Source: an uncultured Amylibacter sp. (lineage in GTDB: Bacteria > Pseudomonadota > Alphaproteobacteria > Rhodobacterales > Rhodobacteraceae). Taken from it: 64,000 nt of DNA. Position 1 is the stretch's first letter; the number at the start of each line of letters is the position of its first letter. This document shows positions 29,016-41,319 of the stretch, one piece after another. The translations under genes were made by a program, and so were the position numbers. A model generated the notes under the pieces. It worked only from the letters and a program-made list of their open reading frames with translations, searched no databases and was not told the origin of the DNA. The stretch covers positions 186,001 to 250,000 of the forward strand of contig CANMGS010000002.1 of assembly GCA_947497475.1 (NCBI GenBank). The letters run 5' to 3'.

Positions 29016-29867
29016 ATGACTGATAATAATTCATCGAGTGGCTTAACCGCATGTTCTATCGTGTGTTGGTTGCTTGCATTTGCTTTCGGAATTTTCGTAG
29101 CAGCTGCATTAATTGGCTGGACAGGAATGCACGGGTTGCTTGCAGCCGTTCTTGGTTTGATCGCAATGCTTTTGGCCGGTTGGGTTCTAAAAGGCATGTT
29201 TTGTGCAGATGATGGATCATCAAGTGTGTCTTCTACAACTGCGGCCGCAGCAGTAGGTGCGGGGGCGGTTGCAACTGCAGCGGCAACATCAAGCAAGCCT
29301 GCAGCGGCTAAACCAGCGGCAGCTAAAAAGCCAGCAGCAAAGAAAACTGCTGCAAAGTCTACTACGGCAGCGAAAACAAAAACTGCAGCTGCTAAGAAAC
29401 CAGCAGCAGCGAAAGCTGCGCCTAAGGCAAAAGCGGCAGCGGCTAAACCAGCGGCAGCTAAAAAGCCAGCAGCAAAGAAAACTGCTGCAAAGTCTACTAC
29501 GGCAGCGAAAACAAAAACTGCAGCTGCTAAGAAACCAGCAGCAGCCAAAGCTGCGCCTAAGGCAAAAGCAGCAGCGGCTAAGCCAGCAACTAAGAAAGCA
29601 ACTGCAGCGAAGTTTTACACAAAGGCACCAGCAAAAGTGGATGATCTTAAATTGATCTCTGGAGTTGGTCCTAAATTGGAAAAAACTTTGAATGATATCG
29701 GTGTTTATAAATACGACCAAGTTGCTGCTTGGAAGAAAGCTGACATCAAGAAAGTAGACGACCAGCTGAAATTCAAAGGCCGCATTGAACGCGACAATTG
29801 GATGAAGCAAGCGAAAGTTCTGGCCAAAGGTGGCGATACAGAATTTTCAAAGAAGAAGCGTAAGTAA
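29016..29867 (+). CDS. Membrane protein with Lys/Ala/Pro repeats and C-terminal helix-hairpin-helix domain
   Basis: A 283-aa protein lying between nuoE and nuoF. Residues ~9-65 contain two hydrophobic helices. Residues ~85-200 are a histone-H1-like tract of Ala, Lys and Pro. Residues ~205-280 form a compact domain starting DDLKLISGVGPKLEKTLNDI, a helix-hairpin-helix motif like those of DNA-binding proteins. Homologues occur in nuo operons of Rhodobacterales. The gene carries two near-identical 135-bp tandem copies. A membrane-bound nucleic-acid- or polyanion-binding protein is plausible; a link to complex I is by position only. Confidence 0.8.
   Translation: MTDNNSSSGLTACSIVCWLLAFAFGIFVAAALIGWTGMHGLLAAVLGLIAMLLAGWVLKGMFCADDGSSSVSSTTAAAAVGAGAVATAAATSSKPAAAKPAAAKKPAAKKTAAKSTTAAKTKTAAAKKPAAAKAAPKAKAAAAKPAAAKKPAAKKTAAKSTTAAKTKTAAAKKPAAAKAAPKAKAAAAKPATKKATAAKFYTKAPAKVDDLKLISGVGPKLEKTLNDIGVYKYDQVAAWKKADIKKVDDQLKFKGRIERDNWMKQAKVLAKGGDTEFSKKKRK
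29301..29570 (+). repeat. Two tandem 135-bp repeats encoding Lys/Ala/Pro tract
   Basis: Copy 1 (29301-29435) and copy 2 (29436-29570) differ at about two positions, and a partial third unit begins at 29571. The period of 135 bp is exactly 45 codons, so gain or loss of a copy keeps the frame. The near identity points to a recent duplication or ongoing homogenisation. Confidence 0.9.
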
Positions 29868-29890
29868 GACGCTGACGAAGGGATAACTAA

Positions 29891-30103
29891 GTGGCCCCTT
29901 TACCTGATCCAAAGCGCCAAAAGGCGCGGATCGCTTCGATTGTCATTTTGGTGGCAATTGTGGCTTGGATGGGGGCCTCTTGGATTGGCGGAATGATCGG
30001 GCTGCCTATACGCTATGCGTTTTTGTTCGATTTCGCTGCACTTGCCGCGCTTTTTTGGGCGTTGGTTGTATTGTTTCAGGTCTGGAAGTCAGGCCGAGGA
30101 TAA
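29891..30103 (+). CDS. DUF5337-type small membrane protein
   Basis: A 70-aa protein with two hydrophobic helices (IASIVILVAIVAWMGASWIG and YAFLFDFAALAALFWALVVL) after a short basic N-terminus. It resembles the DUF5337 proteins found at the same place in Rhodobacterales nuo operons. The start is GTG 29891, with GGGATAACTAA just before it. It lies 12 bases before nuoF. It could be a lineage-specific complex I subunit or assembly protein. Confidence 0.78.
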   Translation: MAPLPDPKRQKARIASIVILVAIVAWMGASWIGGMIGLPIRYAFLFDFAALAALFWALVVLFQVWKSGRG

Positions 30104-30115
30104 AGGAAGACAGAT

Positions 30116-31411
30116 ATGCTCGCAGATAAGGATCGTATCTTTACAAACCTATATGGTCAGCATGACCGCTCTTTGGCTGGCGCCAAGAAGCGCGGCCATT
30201 GGGATGGAACTGCGAAATTTATCAAGAATGGCCGTGATTGGATTGTCGATGAGATGAAAAAATCTGGCCTGCGTGGTCGTGGTGGGGCTGGTTTCCCAAC
30301 AGGCTTAAAATGGTCCTTTATGCCTAAAGAGAGTGATGGTCGTCCATCTTATCTTGTTATTAATGCTGACGAGTCAGAACCAGGCACATGTAAAGACCGC
30401 GAAATTATGCGCCACGATCCGCATACATTGATCGAAGGGGCGTTGATTGCGTCTTTCGCAATGGGTGCGCATGCGTGTTACATTTATATTCGAGGTGAGT
30501 TCATTCGCGAACGCGAAGCGCTACAAGCGGCAATTGATGAATGTTACGACAAAGGCTTGCTGGGCAAGAATGCTGCTAAGTCTGGTTGGGATTTTGATCT
30601 TTATCTTCATCACGGGGCGGGTGCCTATATTTGTGGCGAAGAAACAGCATTGCTGGAAAGTCTTGAAGGTAAAAAAGGCATGCCGCGCATGAAGCCACCA
30701 TTCCCTGCAGGAGCAGGTTTATATGGGTGTCCTACAACTGTGAATAATGTGGAATCAATTGCGGTCGTGCCAACGATTTTACGTCGCGGTGCAGATTGGT
30801 TCAGCAGCTTTGGTCGCGAGAATAATGCAGGTACTAAATTGTTCGCCATTTCTGGTCACGTAAACAATCCATGTGTTGTTGAAGAAGCAATGTCTATTCC
30901 ATTGCAAGAATTGTTGGAGCGCCATTGTGGTGGTGTTCGTGGTGGTTGGTCTAATCTAAAAGCAGTTATTCCGGGTGGATCATCTGTTCCAATGTTGCCT
31001 GCGGATATCTGTGATGAAGCTATTATGGATTTCGATTGGCTGCGCAACCAGCGTTCTGGTTTAGGAACGGCTGCTGTGATCGTGATGGATCAAAACACAG
31101 ACGTGATCAAAGCAATTTGGCGTTTGTCTAAATTCTACAAACACGAAAGCTGTGGACAGTGTACACCGTGCCGTGAAGGCACTGGTTGGATGATGCGCGT
31201 GATGGATCGTTTGGTGACAGGCGAAGCTGAGCCAGAAGAAATTGATATGTTGTTGGATGTGACGAAACAGGTCGAAGGCCACACAATCTGTGCGCTTGGT
31301 GATGCGGCTGCATGGCCAATCCAAGGTTTGATCCGCCATTTCCGTAATGAAATCGAAGACCGTATTAAACACAAAAGAACAGGCCGCGTATCTGCGGTTG
31401 CTGCGGAGTAA
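30116..31411 (+). CDS. nuoF: NADH-quinone oxidoreductase subunit F
   Basis: The NADH-binding flavoprotein (51 kDa). The FMN/NADH glycine-rich segment [16 protein letters not shown] and the N3 [4Fe-4S] ligands in [14 protein letters not shown] are complete; the fourth cysteine is in [10 protein letters not shown]. The length of 431 aa is normal. It has an AAAGGAAG ribosome-binding site. Confidence 0.97.
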   Translation: MLADKDRIFTNLYGQHDRSLAGAKKRGHWDGTAKFIKNGRDWIVDEMKKSGLRGRGGAGFPTGLKWSFMPKESDGRPSYLVINADESEPGTCKDREIMRHDPHTLIEGALIASFAMGAHACYIYIRGEFIREREALQAAIDECYDKGLLGKNAAKSGWDFDLYLHHGAGAYICGEETALLESLEGKKGMPRMKPPFPAGAGLYGCPTTVNNVESIAVVPTILRRGADWFSSFGRENNAGTKLFAISGHVNNPCVVEEAMSIPLQELLERHCGGVRGGWSNLKAVIPGGSSVPMLPADICDEAIMDFDWLRNQRSGLGTAAVIVMDQNTDVIKAIWRLSKFYKHESCGQCTPCREGTGWMMRVMDRLVTGEAEPEEIDMLLDVTKQVEGHTICALGDAAAWPIQGLIRHFRNEIEDRIKHKRTGRVSAVAAE

Positions 31412-31416
31412 TCTGA

Positions 31417-33438
31417 ATGTCTGATCTACGCAAAATCATCATCGACGGAACCGAAGTCGAAGTCGAAGGTGCCATGACACTGATCCAAGCCTGTGAAGTG
31501 GCTGGTATCGAAGTGCCGCGTTTTTGTTATCATGAGCGCCTGACCATTGCTGGCAACTGCCGCATGTGTTTGGTCGAAGTTGTGGGTGGCCCTCCAAAGC
31601 CTGCCGCATCCTGTGCGATGCAGGTGCGTGATTTGCGTCCTGGCCCAGAAGGTCAGCCGCCAGAGGTGAAAACAACGTCACCTATGGTGAAAAAAGCACG
31701 TGAAGGCGTGATGGAATTCCTATTGATTAATCACCCGCTTGATTGTCCGATTTGTGACCAAGGTGGTGAATGCGATTTGCAAGACCAAGCCATGGCATAT
31801 GGCGTAGATTTCAGCCGTTTCCGTGAAGCAAAACGCGCAACAGAAGACTTGGACTTGGGCCCATTGGTGGCAACAACGATGACGCGCTGTATTTCATGTA
31901 CACGTTGCGTACGTTTCACGACTGAGGTCGCTGGTATCACACAAATGGGTCAAACGGGTCGCGGTGAGGATGCAGAGATTACATCTTATCTGAACCAAAC
32001 TTTGGACAGTGAACTGCAGGGCAATATCATTGATCTATGCCCAGTTGGGGCTTTGACATCAAAGCCTTATGCGTTTTCTGCTCGCCCTTGGGAGTTGAAG
32101 AAAACAGAAACCATCGACGTGATGGATGCGCTTGGATCTAACATTCGTGTAGACACCAAAGGCCGCGAAGTTATGCGTATCTTGCCGCGCAACCATGATG
32201 GTGTGAACGAAGAATGGCTATCTGATAAAGCACGCTTTGTTTGGGACGGTTTGCGTCGCCAGCGGTTGGATAAACCTTACATCCGTAAGAACGGCAAGTT
32301 AAAGCCAGCAACTTGGGGTGAAGCATTCCAAGCAGTTGCTGCGGCTGTTAAAGGCAAACAAGTTGCTGCAGTAGCTGGTGACTTAGCTCCTGTTGAAGCA
32401 ATGTATGCGTTGAAAACTTTGATTACAGGCATGGGCGGCAACGTTGAGTGCCGTGTCGATGATGCAAAGCTGCCTACAGGTAATCGTTCTGCTTATGTTG
32501 GAAACGCTACAATCGAAGACATCGATAGTGCGGACATGATCCAATTGATCGGCACGAACCCACGTACAGAGGCGCCTGTATTGAATGCACGTCTTCGCAA
32601 AGCATGGGCGCGCGGTGCAAATATTGGTTTGGTTGGTGAAGCTGTTGATCTGACATATGACTATGCGCATGTGGGTACAGACCGTGCAGCACTTGAGAAA
32701 CTTACAAAAAAGAAAATTACGGCTGCAACGAAAAAGGCGCCAAGCCTTGTGATCGTTGGTCAGGGCGCCATTCAAGGTGTTGATGGTGAAGCTGTATTGG
32801 CGGCTGCGATGCAGTTGGCTGAAAACTCTAAGTCAAAACTGTTGGTTCTTCACACTGCGGCATCACGTGTTGGTGGTATGGACATTGGTTTCACGACCAG
32901 AGGCGGCATGAAGGCTGCACTTAAGAATGCGCAGGTTGTGTTTAATCTTGGTGCCGACGAAGTTGAAATCGCTGACAATCCATTTGTGATTTACCAAGGT
33001 AGCCATGGTGACCGTGGTGCTCACCGTGCAGATGTCATTCTGCCTGGTGCAACATACACCGAGGAAAGCGGCATCTTTGTAAATACCGAAGGTCGCCCAC
33101 AAATGGCGCAACGCGCTGGTTTTGCTCCAGGAGATGCTAAAGAAAACTGGGCAATCTTGCGTGCTTTGTCTGCTGAGTTGGGTGCAACACTACCATACGA
33201 CAGCCTTGCGCAATTGCGCCAAGCTTTGTTTGCAGAATTCCCACATTTGGCTGCGATAGATGCAGTGCCAGAAAACGCATGGAAGGCTGTAAAGCCTAAA
33301 GCGTTGAAGTCAGGTAACTTTAAGAATGCCGTTGCTGATCACTATATGACAAACCCGATCACACGAGCATCTGAAGTGATGGCTGAATTATCTGCAAACG
33401 CTAAAGCGCGCAAAGATGCGCCAATTGCTGCGGAGTAA
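31417..33438 (+). CDS. nuoG: NADH-quinone oxidoreductase subunit G
   Basis: The 75-kDa iron-sulfur subunit. The N-terminal 2Fe-2S ligands are in CYHERL and CRMCLVEV. The histidine-liganded cluster region is [17 protein letters not shown], and a 4Fe-4S site is CISCTRC. The C-terminal half is the molybdopterin-oxidoreductase-like domain without a cofactor. The length of 673 aa is typical for alphaproteobacteria. Confidence 0.96.
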   Translation: MSDLRKIIIDGTEVEVEGAMTLIQACEVAGIEVPRFCYHERLTIAGNCRMCLVEVVGGPPKPAASCAMQVRDLRPGPEGQPPEVKTTSPMVKKAREGVMEFLLINHPLDCPICDQGGECDLQDQAMAYGVDFSRFREAKRATEDLDLGPLVATTMTRCISCTRCVRFTTEVAGITQMGQTGRGEDAEITSYLNQTLDSELQGNIIDLCPVGALTSKPYAFSARPWELKKTETIDVMDALGSNIRVDTKGREVMRILPRNHDGVNEEWLSDKARFVWDGLRRQRLDKPYIRKNGKLKPATWGEAFQAVAAAVKGKQVAAVAGDLAPVEAMYALKTLITGMGGNVECRVDDAKLPTGNRSAYVGNATIEDIDSADMIQLIGTNPRTEAPVLNARLRKAWARGANIGLVGEAVDLTYDYAHVGTDRAALEKLTKKKITAATKKAPSLVIVGQGAIQGVDGEAVLAAAMQLAENSKSKLLVLHTAASRVGGMDIGFTTRGGMKAALKNAQVVFNLGADEVEIADNPFVIYQGSHGDRGAHRADVILPGATYTEESGIFVNTEGRPQMAQRAGFAPGDAKENWAILRALSAELGATLPYDSLAQLRQALFAEFPHLAAIDAVPENAWKAVKPKALKSGNFKNAVADHYMTNPITRASEVMAELSANAKARKDAPIAAE

Positions 33439-33444
33439 TTAAAC

Positions 33445-33861
33445 GTGACCATAACCCTTCTAAAATTCACAAGCATTGGACTGGCTTTTGGCCTGTTGTC
33501 AGCTTGTGCGCCAGAAGGGCAAGAGGTTAGCAAAGCGCCAACAACAGCAGATGTTGAATATATTAAAGTTGATACACGCCTGATGAGCGCAGAGCTGGTG
33601 AATATGGTGGTTACTATGCGCAACCCACGCACACCAACAGATGTTGTGGCTTATGTGGAATGTGCTGCCGCGCAATATACGCTGATCCGTGGTTTCGGAT
33701 TTGCGGGTCGCGTAAAGCTGGATGTTGACGAAGAAAAGAACGGCGTCTGGGCTGGTAATGCGATTTACACACTTTCGAACGCGCACCCTGGTGGGCGACA
33801 TACAATTGATGCAGAGGTTACAGTCGAAGATTGTACCGCTAACAACGTACCGACGGTCTAA
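33445..33861 (+). CDS. Lipoprotein between nuoG and nuoH
   Basis: A 138-aa protein with a signal sequence and lipobox LSAC (Cys21). The mature part is about 118 residues with two cysteines (VECAAAQY and VEDCTANN) and mixed beta character. The start is GTG 33445, six bases after the nuoG stop. No family is recognised; relatives seem to occur at this place in other Rhodobacterales. It should be anchored on the periplasmic side, near the membrane arm. Its function is unknown. Confidence 0.72.
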   Translation: MTITLLKFTSIGLAFGLLSACAPEGQEVSKAPTTADVEYIKVDTRLMSAELVNMVVTMRNPRTPTDVVAYVECAAAQYTLIRGFGFAGRVKLDVDEEKNGVWAGNAIYTLSNAHPGGRHTIDAEVTVEDCTANNVPTV

Positions 33862-33871
33862 GGATTAGGAT

Positions 33872-34909
33872 ATGACTGACTTTTTCTCAACAAACCTAGG
33901 GACTTTCGTGATCATCGCAGCACAATGTCTGTTGATCATTGGCTTCCTTTTGGTTTGTGCAATGTTCCTTGTTTACGGTGACCGTAAGATTTGGGGTGCT
34001 GTTCAGTTGCGCCGTGGCCCAAATGTTGTTGGCCCTTGGGGGCTGTTACAACTTCTGGCCGATTTTTTGAAATATGTGGTGAAAGAAATCGTTATCCCAG
34101 CGGGCGCTGATAAAACGATTTTCCTTATGGCGCCTTTGATTGCCTTTATCTTGCCAGTGATCATGTGGGCGGTTATTCCGTTCAATGAAACTTGGATTTT
34201 GGCGGATCTAAACGTTGCAATCTTGTATATCTTCGCGATTGGTTCACTCGAAGTATACGGCGTTATCATGGGCGGTTGGGCATCCAACTCTAAATACCCA
34301 TTTTTGGGATCACTACGCTCTGCTGCTCAGATGATTTCCTATGAGGTTTCCATCGGTTTCATCATCATTGGTGTTATCCTATCAACTGGCTCTCTAAGCC
34401 TTGTGGACATCGTCTTGGCACAAGAAGGTAATTGGGGCGCGTTGAACTGGTACTGGCTGCCGCACTTTCCAATGGTATTCTTGTTCTTTATCTCGGCCTT
34501 GGCTGAAACAAACCGCCCACCATTCGATTTGCCAGAAGCTGAATCAGAATTGGTTGCGGGCTATCAAGTTGAATACTCATCGACACCATTCCTATTGTTC
34601 ATGATCGGTGAATACCTAGCGATCTGGATGATGTGTGCTTTGACATCCATCTTGTTCTTTGGCGGTTGGTTGTCACCTGTTCCATTCATCGCAGACGGCG
34701 CTTTATGGCTGTTTGCCAAGATGGTGTTTTTCTTCTTCTTATTCGCGATGGTAAAAGCCATTGTTCCGCGCTACCGCTATGACCAATTGATGCGTCTTGG
34801 TTGGAAAGTATTCCTACCGATGTCATTGGCTTGGGTCGTGATCGTAGCATTCTTTGCACAATACGGAGCCTTTGGCGGCACATACGCTCGCTGGGCTGTT
34901 GGGGGTTAA
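33872..34909 (+). CDS. nuoH: NADH-quinone oxidoreductase subunit H
   Basis: A membrane-arm subunit (ND1) that shapes the quinone channel. The 345-aa protein has about eight helices and the conserved loops [19 protein letters not shown] and [20 protein letters not shown] (both trimmed here to their core), which contact the peripheral arm. Confidence 0.97.
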   Translation: MTDFFSTNLGTFVIIAAQCLLIIGFLLVCAMFLVYGDRKIWGAVQLRRGPNVVGPWGLLQLLADFLKYVVKEIVIPAGADKTIFLMAPLIAFILPVIMWAVIPFNETWILADLNVAILYIFAIGSLEVYGVIMGGWASNSKYPFLGSLRSAAQMISYEVSIGFIIIGVILSTGSLSLVDIVLAQEGNWGALNWYWLPHFPMVFLFFISALAETNRPPFDLPEAESELVAGYQVEYSSTPFLLFMIGEYLAIWMMCALTSILFFGGWLSPVPFIADGALWLFAKMVFFFFLFAMVKAIVPRYRYDQLMRLGWKVFLPMSLAWVVIVAFFAQYGAFGGTYARWAVGG

Positions 34910-34912
34910 ATC

Positions 34913-35407
34913 ATGGCACAACATTCACTTGGCCGCCGCGCTTCCTATTTCTTGCTCTTTGATATTCTTCGGGGTTTTAAATTGGGTATGAAGTATTTCT
35001 TCAAACCAAAAGCAACATTGAACTACCCACACGAAAAGGGGCCTTTGTCCCCACGGTTCCGTGGTGAACATGCATTGCGCCGTTATCCAAATGGTGAAGA
35101 GCGTTGTATTGCTTGTAAATTATGCGAGGCGATTTGTCCTGCTCAGGCGATTACGATTGATGCGGAACCACGTGATGACGGCAGCCGCCGCACAACACGG
35201 TACGACATTGATATGACAAAATGCATTTACTGTGGCTTCTGCCAAGAAGCATGCCCAGTGGATGCGATTGTAGAAGGTCCGAACTTTGAGTTCGCTACGG
35301 AAACCCGTGAAGAGCTGTTCTATGACAAAGATAAACTGCTGGCGAACGGCGAACGATGGGAAGCGGAAATTGCGCGTAACATCGAAATCGACGCGCCGTA
35401 TCGGTAA
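34913..35407 (+). CDS. nuoI: NADH-quinone oxidoreductase subunit I
   Basis: A 164-aa ferredoxin-like subunit with two [4Fe-4S] clusters, N6a and N6b. The ligand motifs are [12 protein letters not shown] and [12 protein letters not shown]. It lies three bases after nuoH. Confidence 0.97.
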   Translation: MAQHSLGRRASYFLLFDILRGFKLGMKYFFKPKATLNYPHEKGPLSPRFRGEHALRRYPNGEERCIACKLCEAICPAQAITIDAEPRDDGSRRTTRYDIDMTKCIYCGFCQEACPVDAIVEGPNFEFATETREELFYDKDKLLANGERWEAEIARNIEIDAPYR

Positions 35408-35419
35408 GGGGACGCAGAT

Positions 35420-36336
<917 letters not shown>

Positions 36337-36342
36337 GGGGAA

Positions 36343-38316
36343 ATGGAAACCATTCTTCTATTCGCACCGCTGGTCGGGTCTATCATTTGTGGCTTTGGCC
36401 ATAAAATGATCGGTGAAAAGGTTGCTATGGGCGTTTCAACAGGGCTGTTGTTCCTGTCTGCGATCCTGTCTTGGGTGATGTTCTTAACATTCCATGGTGA
36501 AACCGAAATTATCTCATTATTCCGTTGGGTTGAAAGCGGTAGCTTGTCCACTGATTGGGCGATCCGTGTGGACCGTTTAACAGTGATCATGTTGATCGTA
36601 ATCAATACGGTTTCCGCATTAGTACACCTGTATTCATGGGGTTACATGGCAGACGATCCCCAATGGAAAGAGGGCGAAAGCTATAAGCCACGCTTCTTTG
36701 CTTACTTATCATTCTTTACATTCGCGATGTTGATGTTGGTGACATCTGACAATCTGTTGCAAATGTTCTTTGGCTGGGAAGGCGTGGGCGTTGCGTCATA
36801 CCTATTGATCGGTTTCTATTACCGTAAACCATCTGCGGGTGCTGCTGCGATGAAAGCGTTCATCGTTAACCGTGTCGGTGACTTTGGTTTTGCCCTTGGT
36901 ATCTTTGGTCTGTTCTACCTGACAGACAGCATTAACTTTTCTGAAGTATTGGATCCAAACACAGCAAAAGACCTGAGCAAGCAAACATTCATGTTCCTAA
37001 GCTGGGAAATGAATGCACTGGAAGTGGTGACATTCCTATTGTTCGTGGGTGCTATGGGTAAGTCAGCCCAGTTGATGCTGCACACATGGTTGCCAGACGC
37101 TATGGAAGGCCCGACACCTGTGTCAGCGCTTATTCACGCGGCGACTATGGTTACGGCTGGTGTATTCATGGTGTGCCGTTTGGCACCATTAATGGAATAC
37201 GCAGAGTTTACACCGAACTTCATCGTATTCATTGGCGCAACAACAGCATTCTTTGCTGCCACAGTTGGTTTGGTTCAAAATGACATCAAACGCGTGATTG
37301 CATATTCAACATGTTCTCAGTTGGGATATATGTTCGTGGCAGCAGGTGTTGGTGCATATGGCGCTGCAATGTTCCACCTGTTCACACACGCATTCTTTAA
37401 AGCAATGTTGTTCTTGGGCGCGGGTTCCGTTATCCACGCAATGCACCACGAACAAGACATGCGCAACTATGGTAACCTGCGTAAGAAAATTCCTTACACT
37501 TTTGCTGCGATGATGATCGGTACCTTAGCAATTACAGGTGTTGGTATTCCGTTAACACACATCGGTTTCGCTGGTTTCTTGTCTAAAGACGCGATCATCG
37601 AAATCGCCTTTGCGGGTGGCACTGGTGTTGCACAATACGCATTCTGGGCTTTGGTTGTAGCAGCTGCGATGACGAGCTTTTATTCATGGCGCCTTATCTT
37701 CCTAACATTCTATGGGACAGAGCGGGGTGACAAGCATACGCATGATCATGCACATGAAAGTCCGCTGACAATGATCATTCCATTGGGCGTTTTAGCTTTA
37801 GGTGCGATCTTTGCAGGTATGCTGTGGTACGAAGACTTCTTTGGGCATCATTATCAAGAATGGTTCGGCACAGCGATCTATGAAAACCATGCAACAAACC
37901 ATGTTGTGCACGATGCACATAATGTTGCGAAATGGGTGAAAGTATCGCCATTCGTTGCAATGACATTTGGTTTCATCCTGTCTTGGCTGATGTATATCAA
38001 ATTCCCAACAGCTCCTGCTGCTTTGGCAAAACAGCAAAGTGCACTTTATCAATTCTTGTTGAACAAATGGTACTTTGATGAATTGTACGACCTGATGTTT
38101 GTACGTCCTGCAAAAGCTTTGGGTGTCTTCCTATGGAAAAAAGGCGATGGCAAAGTGATTGATGGCGGCATCAACGGCTTGGCAATGGGGATTATCCCAT
38201 GGTTCACACGCTTAGCTGGTCGGGCTCAATCTGGTTACTTATTTCACTACGCATTTGCGATGTTCCTAGGGTTGGCTGCAATCATCACATGGTTCGTCGT
38301 CGGGGGCACATTCTAA
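36343..38316 (+). CDS. nuoL: NADH-quinone oxidoreductase subunit L
   Basis: The largest proton-pumping subunit (ND5-like), 657 aa with the antiporter core and a long lateral helix at the C-terminus. The core motifs are [18 protein letters not shown], the lysine in [19 protein letters not shown] and the histidine-rich [19 protein letters not shown]. Its stop overlaps the nuoM start (TAATG). Confidence 0.97.
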   Translation: METILLFAPLVGSIICGFGHKMIGEKVAMGVSTGLLFLSAILSWVMFLTFHGETEIISLFRWVESGSLSTDWAIRVDRLTVIMLIVINTVSALVHLYSWGYMADDPQWKEGESYKPRFFAYLSFFTFAMLMLVTSDNLLQMFFGWEGVGVASYLLIGFYYRKPSAGAAAMKAFIVNRVGDFGFALGIFGLFYLTDSINFSEVLDPNTAKDLSKQTFMFLSWEMNALEVVTFLLFVGAMGKSAQLMLHTWLPDAMEGPTPVSALIHAATMVTAGVFMVCRLAPLMEYAEFTPNFIVFIGATTAFFAATVGLVQNDIKRVIAYSTCSQLGYMFVAAGVGAYGAAMFHLFTHAFFKAMLFLGAGSVIHAMHHEQDMRNYGNLRKKIPYTFAAMMIGTLAITGVGIPLTHIGFAGFLSKDAIIEIAFAGGTGVAQYAFWALVVAAAMTSFYSWRLIFLTFYGTERGDKHTHDHAHESPLTMIIPLGVLALGAIFAGMLWYEDFFGHHYQEWFGTAIYENHATNHVVHDAHNVAKWVKVSPFVAMTFGFILSWLMYIKFPTAPAALAKQQSALYQFLLNKWYFDELYDLMFVRPAKALGVFLWKKGDGKVIDGGINGLAMGIIPWFTRLAGRAQSGYLFHYAFAMFLGLAAIITWFVVGGTF

Positions 38317-39878
38317 TGGAAAATCTTCTATCCATCATTACCTTCTTGCCTTTGCTAGGCGCAGCTATCTTGGTTGTGTTTCTACGCGGCGACGATGCAT
38401 ATGCACAACGCAATGCAAAGATTTTGGCGCTTGTGACAACGCTTGCGACATTCGTGATTTCTGCCGTTGCAATTTATTCCGAATTTGACCCAAGCAATAC
38501 AGGTTTCCAAATGGTCGAAAACCATCAGTGGTTGGCTGGTCTGAACTATAAAATGGGTGTCGATGGTATCAGCGTTCTGTTTGTGATGCTAACAACCTTC
38601 TTGATGCCTGTTGTGATCGGCGCTTGTTGGACAGTCACATACCGCGTCAAAGAATACATGGTTCTGTTTCTTGTCCTAGAAACGCTAATGATCGCTGTGT
38701 TCTGCGCATTGGATCTGGTTCTATTCTATGTGGTGTTTGAAGCGGGCTTGATCCCAATGTTCCTGATCGTTGGTATCTGGGGCGGTAAAGACCGCATCTA
38801 TGCATCTTTTAAATTCTTCCTATACACATTGCTTGGCTCGGTTTTGATGCTGGTTGCAATGATCGCTATGTGGATGGAAGCGGGTACAACAGACATTCCG
38901 ACATTGTTGAACCATGAGTTCAGCTATGCGCCAATGACTGTCCTGGGTTTCCAAATCATGGGCGGTTTGCAAACGCTGCTTTTCTTAGCGTTCTTCGCAA
39001 GCTTCGCTGTGAAAATGCCAATGTGGCCTGTACACACATGGTTGCCTGATGCGCACGTGCAAGCGCCAACCGCAGGTTCTGTTGTCTTGGCTGCAATCCT
39101 GTTGAAAATGGGTGGTTATGGCTTCTTACGTTTCAGCCTTCCCATGTTCCCAGTAGCCTCTGAACTGCTTGCAACTTTCGTTATGACATTGTCCGTTATC
39201 GCGATCATCTACACATCTCTTGTGGCGATGATGCAAGAAGATATGAAGAAGCTGATTGCCTATTCTTCCGTTGCTCACATGGGTTTCGTGACAATGGGTA
39301 TCTTTACATTGAACCAACAAGGTGTTGACGGTGCGATTTTCCAAATGTTGTCACACGGCTTTATCTCTGGTGCTTTGTTCTTAGGCGTTGGTGTGATCTA
39401 CGATCGTATGCATACACGTGATATCGATGCCTACGGCGGCCTTGTGATCCGCATGCCAGCCTATGCACTAGTCTTCATGTTGTTCACGATGGCAAATGTT
39501 GGTCTGCCAGGTACATCTGGCTTTATCGGTGAATTCTTAACATTGTTGGCTGCATTCAAGGCCAACACATGGATTGCATTCGGTGCAACAACAGGTGTGA
39601 TCTTGTCCGCTGGTTATGCGCTATGGCTTTACCGCCGTGTCGTATTCGGCGACTTGATCAAAGAAAGCTTGAAATCCATCACAGATATGAACACGCGTGA
39701 ACGTTTGATGATGGCACCACTGATTATCATGACAATCCTATTGGGGGTCTATCCTGCATTGGTGCTGGATATCATCGGCCCATCGGTGAACGCACTCCTT
39801 GAAAACGTAACATCCGCTCAGGCGGCCGCTGCTGATGCAGTTCCAGCCGCAGTCGAAGCAACAGTAGAGGCTCATTAA
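38316..39878 (+). CDS. nuoM: NADH-quinone oxidoreductase subunit M
   Basis: A proton-pumping subunit (ND4-like) of 520 aa starting at ATG 38316. A longer in-frame reading from 38199 lies inside nuoL and is not supported. The core motifs are [19 protein letters not shown], the lysine in [18 protein letters not shown] and [11 protein letters not shown]. The C-terminal tail is Ala-rich. Confidence 0.96.
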   Translation: MENLLSIITFLPLLGAAILVVFLRGDDAYAQRNAKILALVTTLATFVISAVAIYSEFDPSNTGFQMVENHQWLAGLNYKMGVDGISVLFVMLTTFLMPVVIGACWTVTYRVKEYMVLFLVLETLMIAVFCALDLVLFYVVFEAGLIPMFLIVGIWGGKDRIYASFKFFLYTLLGSVLMLVAMIAMWMEAGTTDIPTLLNHEFSYAPMTVLGFQIMGGLQTLLFLAFFASFAVKMPMWPVHTWLPDAHVQAPTAGSVVLAAILLKMGGYGFLRFSLPMFPVASELLATFVMTLSVIAIIYTSLVAMMQEDMKKLIAYSSVAHMGFVTMGIFTLNQQGVDGAIFQMLSHGFISGALFLGVGVIYDRMHTRDIDAYGGLVIRMPAYALVFMLFTMANVGLPGTSGFIGEFLTLLAAFKANTWIAFGATTGVILSAGYALWLYRRVVFGDLIKESLKSITDMNTRERLMMAPLIIMTILLGVYPALVLDIIGPSVNALLENVTSAQAAAADAVPAAVEATVEAH

Positions 39879-39879
39879 G

Positions 39880-41319
39880 ATGATTGGTACTGATCTAAAT
39901 ACGGTTCTACCAGAGCTGATCCTAGCTATTTATTCAATGGCGGCTTTGATGTTCGCTGTTTACTTTGGCAAAGATAAACGTGCCAATATGATCTTCTGGT
40001 TAACAGCAATTGTTTTGGTGGTTTTGGCCGCTGTTATTGCGCTTGCGCCAGCAGGGGCGAAAACGGCCTTTAATGGTGCGTTTATAGATGATGCGTTCTC
40101 TCGCTATGCAAAAGTGATTATGTTGATTGCGAGTGCGGTCATTACATTGATAAGCAAAGATTATCTGGAAAAGAACAACCTGTTGAAATTCGAATACCCA
40201 ATCCTGATCGCTCTGGCGACTTTGGGTATGATGATGATGGTATCCGCGGGTGACCTTATGGCGCTTTATATGGGGCTAGAGCTGCAATCCTTGTCTTTGT
40301 ACGTGGTTGCATCCTTCCGTCGTGACAGCTTGCGTTCTACAGAAGCGGGCTTGAAATACTTTGTCCTTGGCGCGCTATCCTCTGGTATGCTGCTATATGG
40401 TGCATCACTGGTTTACGGCTTTGCAGGCACAACAACATTCACAGGTATCGCATCGACAATCGAAACAGGTGAACTTGGTTTGGGCATGTTGTTTGGCCTT
40501 GTATTCCTATGTGTTGGTATGGCGTTCAAAGTATCAGCAGCGCCATTCCATATGTGGACACCAGATGTTTACGAAGGTTCCCCAACGCCTGTTACAGCAT
40601 TTTTTGCAACAGCCCCGAAAGTGGCGGCCGCTTGTTTGTTCGCACGCGTGATGCATGACGCGTTTACAGAAGCAACAGGTGACTGGACACAGATCATTGC
40701 CTTCCTATCACTTCTATCCATGTTCTTGGGTGCTATTGCAGCGATTGGCCAAACAAACATAAAACGTCTGATGGCATTTTCATCCATTGCCCATATGGGC
40801 TTTGCTTTGATGGGCTTGGCTGCAGGTACAGAAGCGGGTGTTCAAGCGTTGTTAATTTACATGGCTATTTATGTTGTGATGAACATTGGTACATTCGCAT
40901 TCATCTTGAATATGGAACGTGATGGTACAGCAATCACGGATATCTCTGCATTGGGTCAATATTCTAGTGTTGAACCTGCACGTGCAGCAGCACTTGGTAT
41001 TTTGATGTTCTCATTGGCGGGTATTCCACCGCTGGTAGGTTTCTTTGGTAAATTCTACGTTCTAAAAGCAGCAATTGATGCGGATATGGCATGGTTGGCT
41101 ATTGCAGGTGTGATCGCATCTGTGATCGGTGCATTCTATTACCTACGTATCATTTATTACATGTACTTCGGTGATGAAGTAGAGCCAATGAACGGCAAAA
41201 TGCCTGTGGTGCATTACGTTGCACTAATGACTTGCGCTGCAATCATGTTGTTTGGTGTCGTGAACCTATTCGGCATCGAAGGTTATGCAGCCGTTGCTGC
41301 AGAAGCATTGCTTAAATAA
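39880..41319 (+). CDS. nuoN: NADH-quinone oxidoreductase subunit N
   Basis: The last complex I subunit (ND2-like), 479 aa. The motifs are [36 protein letters not shown] with its key lysine, and [15 protein letters not shown]. Its TAA overlaps the birA start, so the transcript carries on into cofactor genes. Confidence 0.96.
   Translation: MIGTDLNTVLPELILAIYSMAALMFAVYFGKDKRANMIFWLTAIVLVVLAAVIALAPAGAKTAFNGAFIDDAFSRYAKVIMLIASAVITLISKDYLEKNNLLKFEYPILIALATLGMMMMVSAGDLMALYMGLELQSLSLYVVASFRRDSLRSTEAGLKYFVLGALSSGMLLYGASLVYGFAGTTTFTGIASTIETGELGLGMLFGLVFLCVGMAFKVSAAPFHMWTPDVYEGSPTPVTAFFATAPKVAAACLFARVMHDAFTEATGDWTQIIAFLSLLSMFLGAIAAIGQTNIKRLMAFSSIAHMGFALMGLAAGTEAGVQALLIYMAIYVVMNIGTFAFILNMERDGTAITDISALGQYSSVEPARAAALGILMFSLAGIPPLVGFFGKFYVLKAAIDADMAWLAIAGVIASVIGAFYYLRIIYYMYFGDEVEPMNGKMPVVHYVALMTCAAIMLFGVVNLFGIEGYAAVAAEALLK

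Noticed and set aside
28835-29548. Long minus-strand frame rich in Ala, Phe and Val opposite the repeat gene
   Set aside because: It arises from the reverse of the Lys/Ala codon repeats, overlaps nuoE and has no start signal or domain.
29301-29570. Possible CRISPR or mobile-element repeat
   Set aside because: The two 135-bp copies are contiguous, in frame and coding, with no spacers.
29257-29655. Gln/Leu/Arg-rich plus-strand frame in the repeat region
   Set aside because: It is a frame shadow of the Lys/Ala/Pro repeats; the composition is what a one-base shift of those codons gives.
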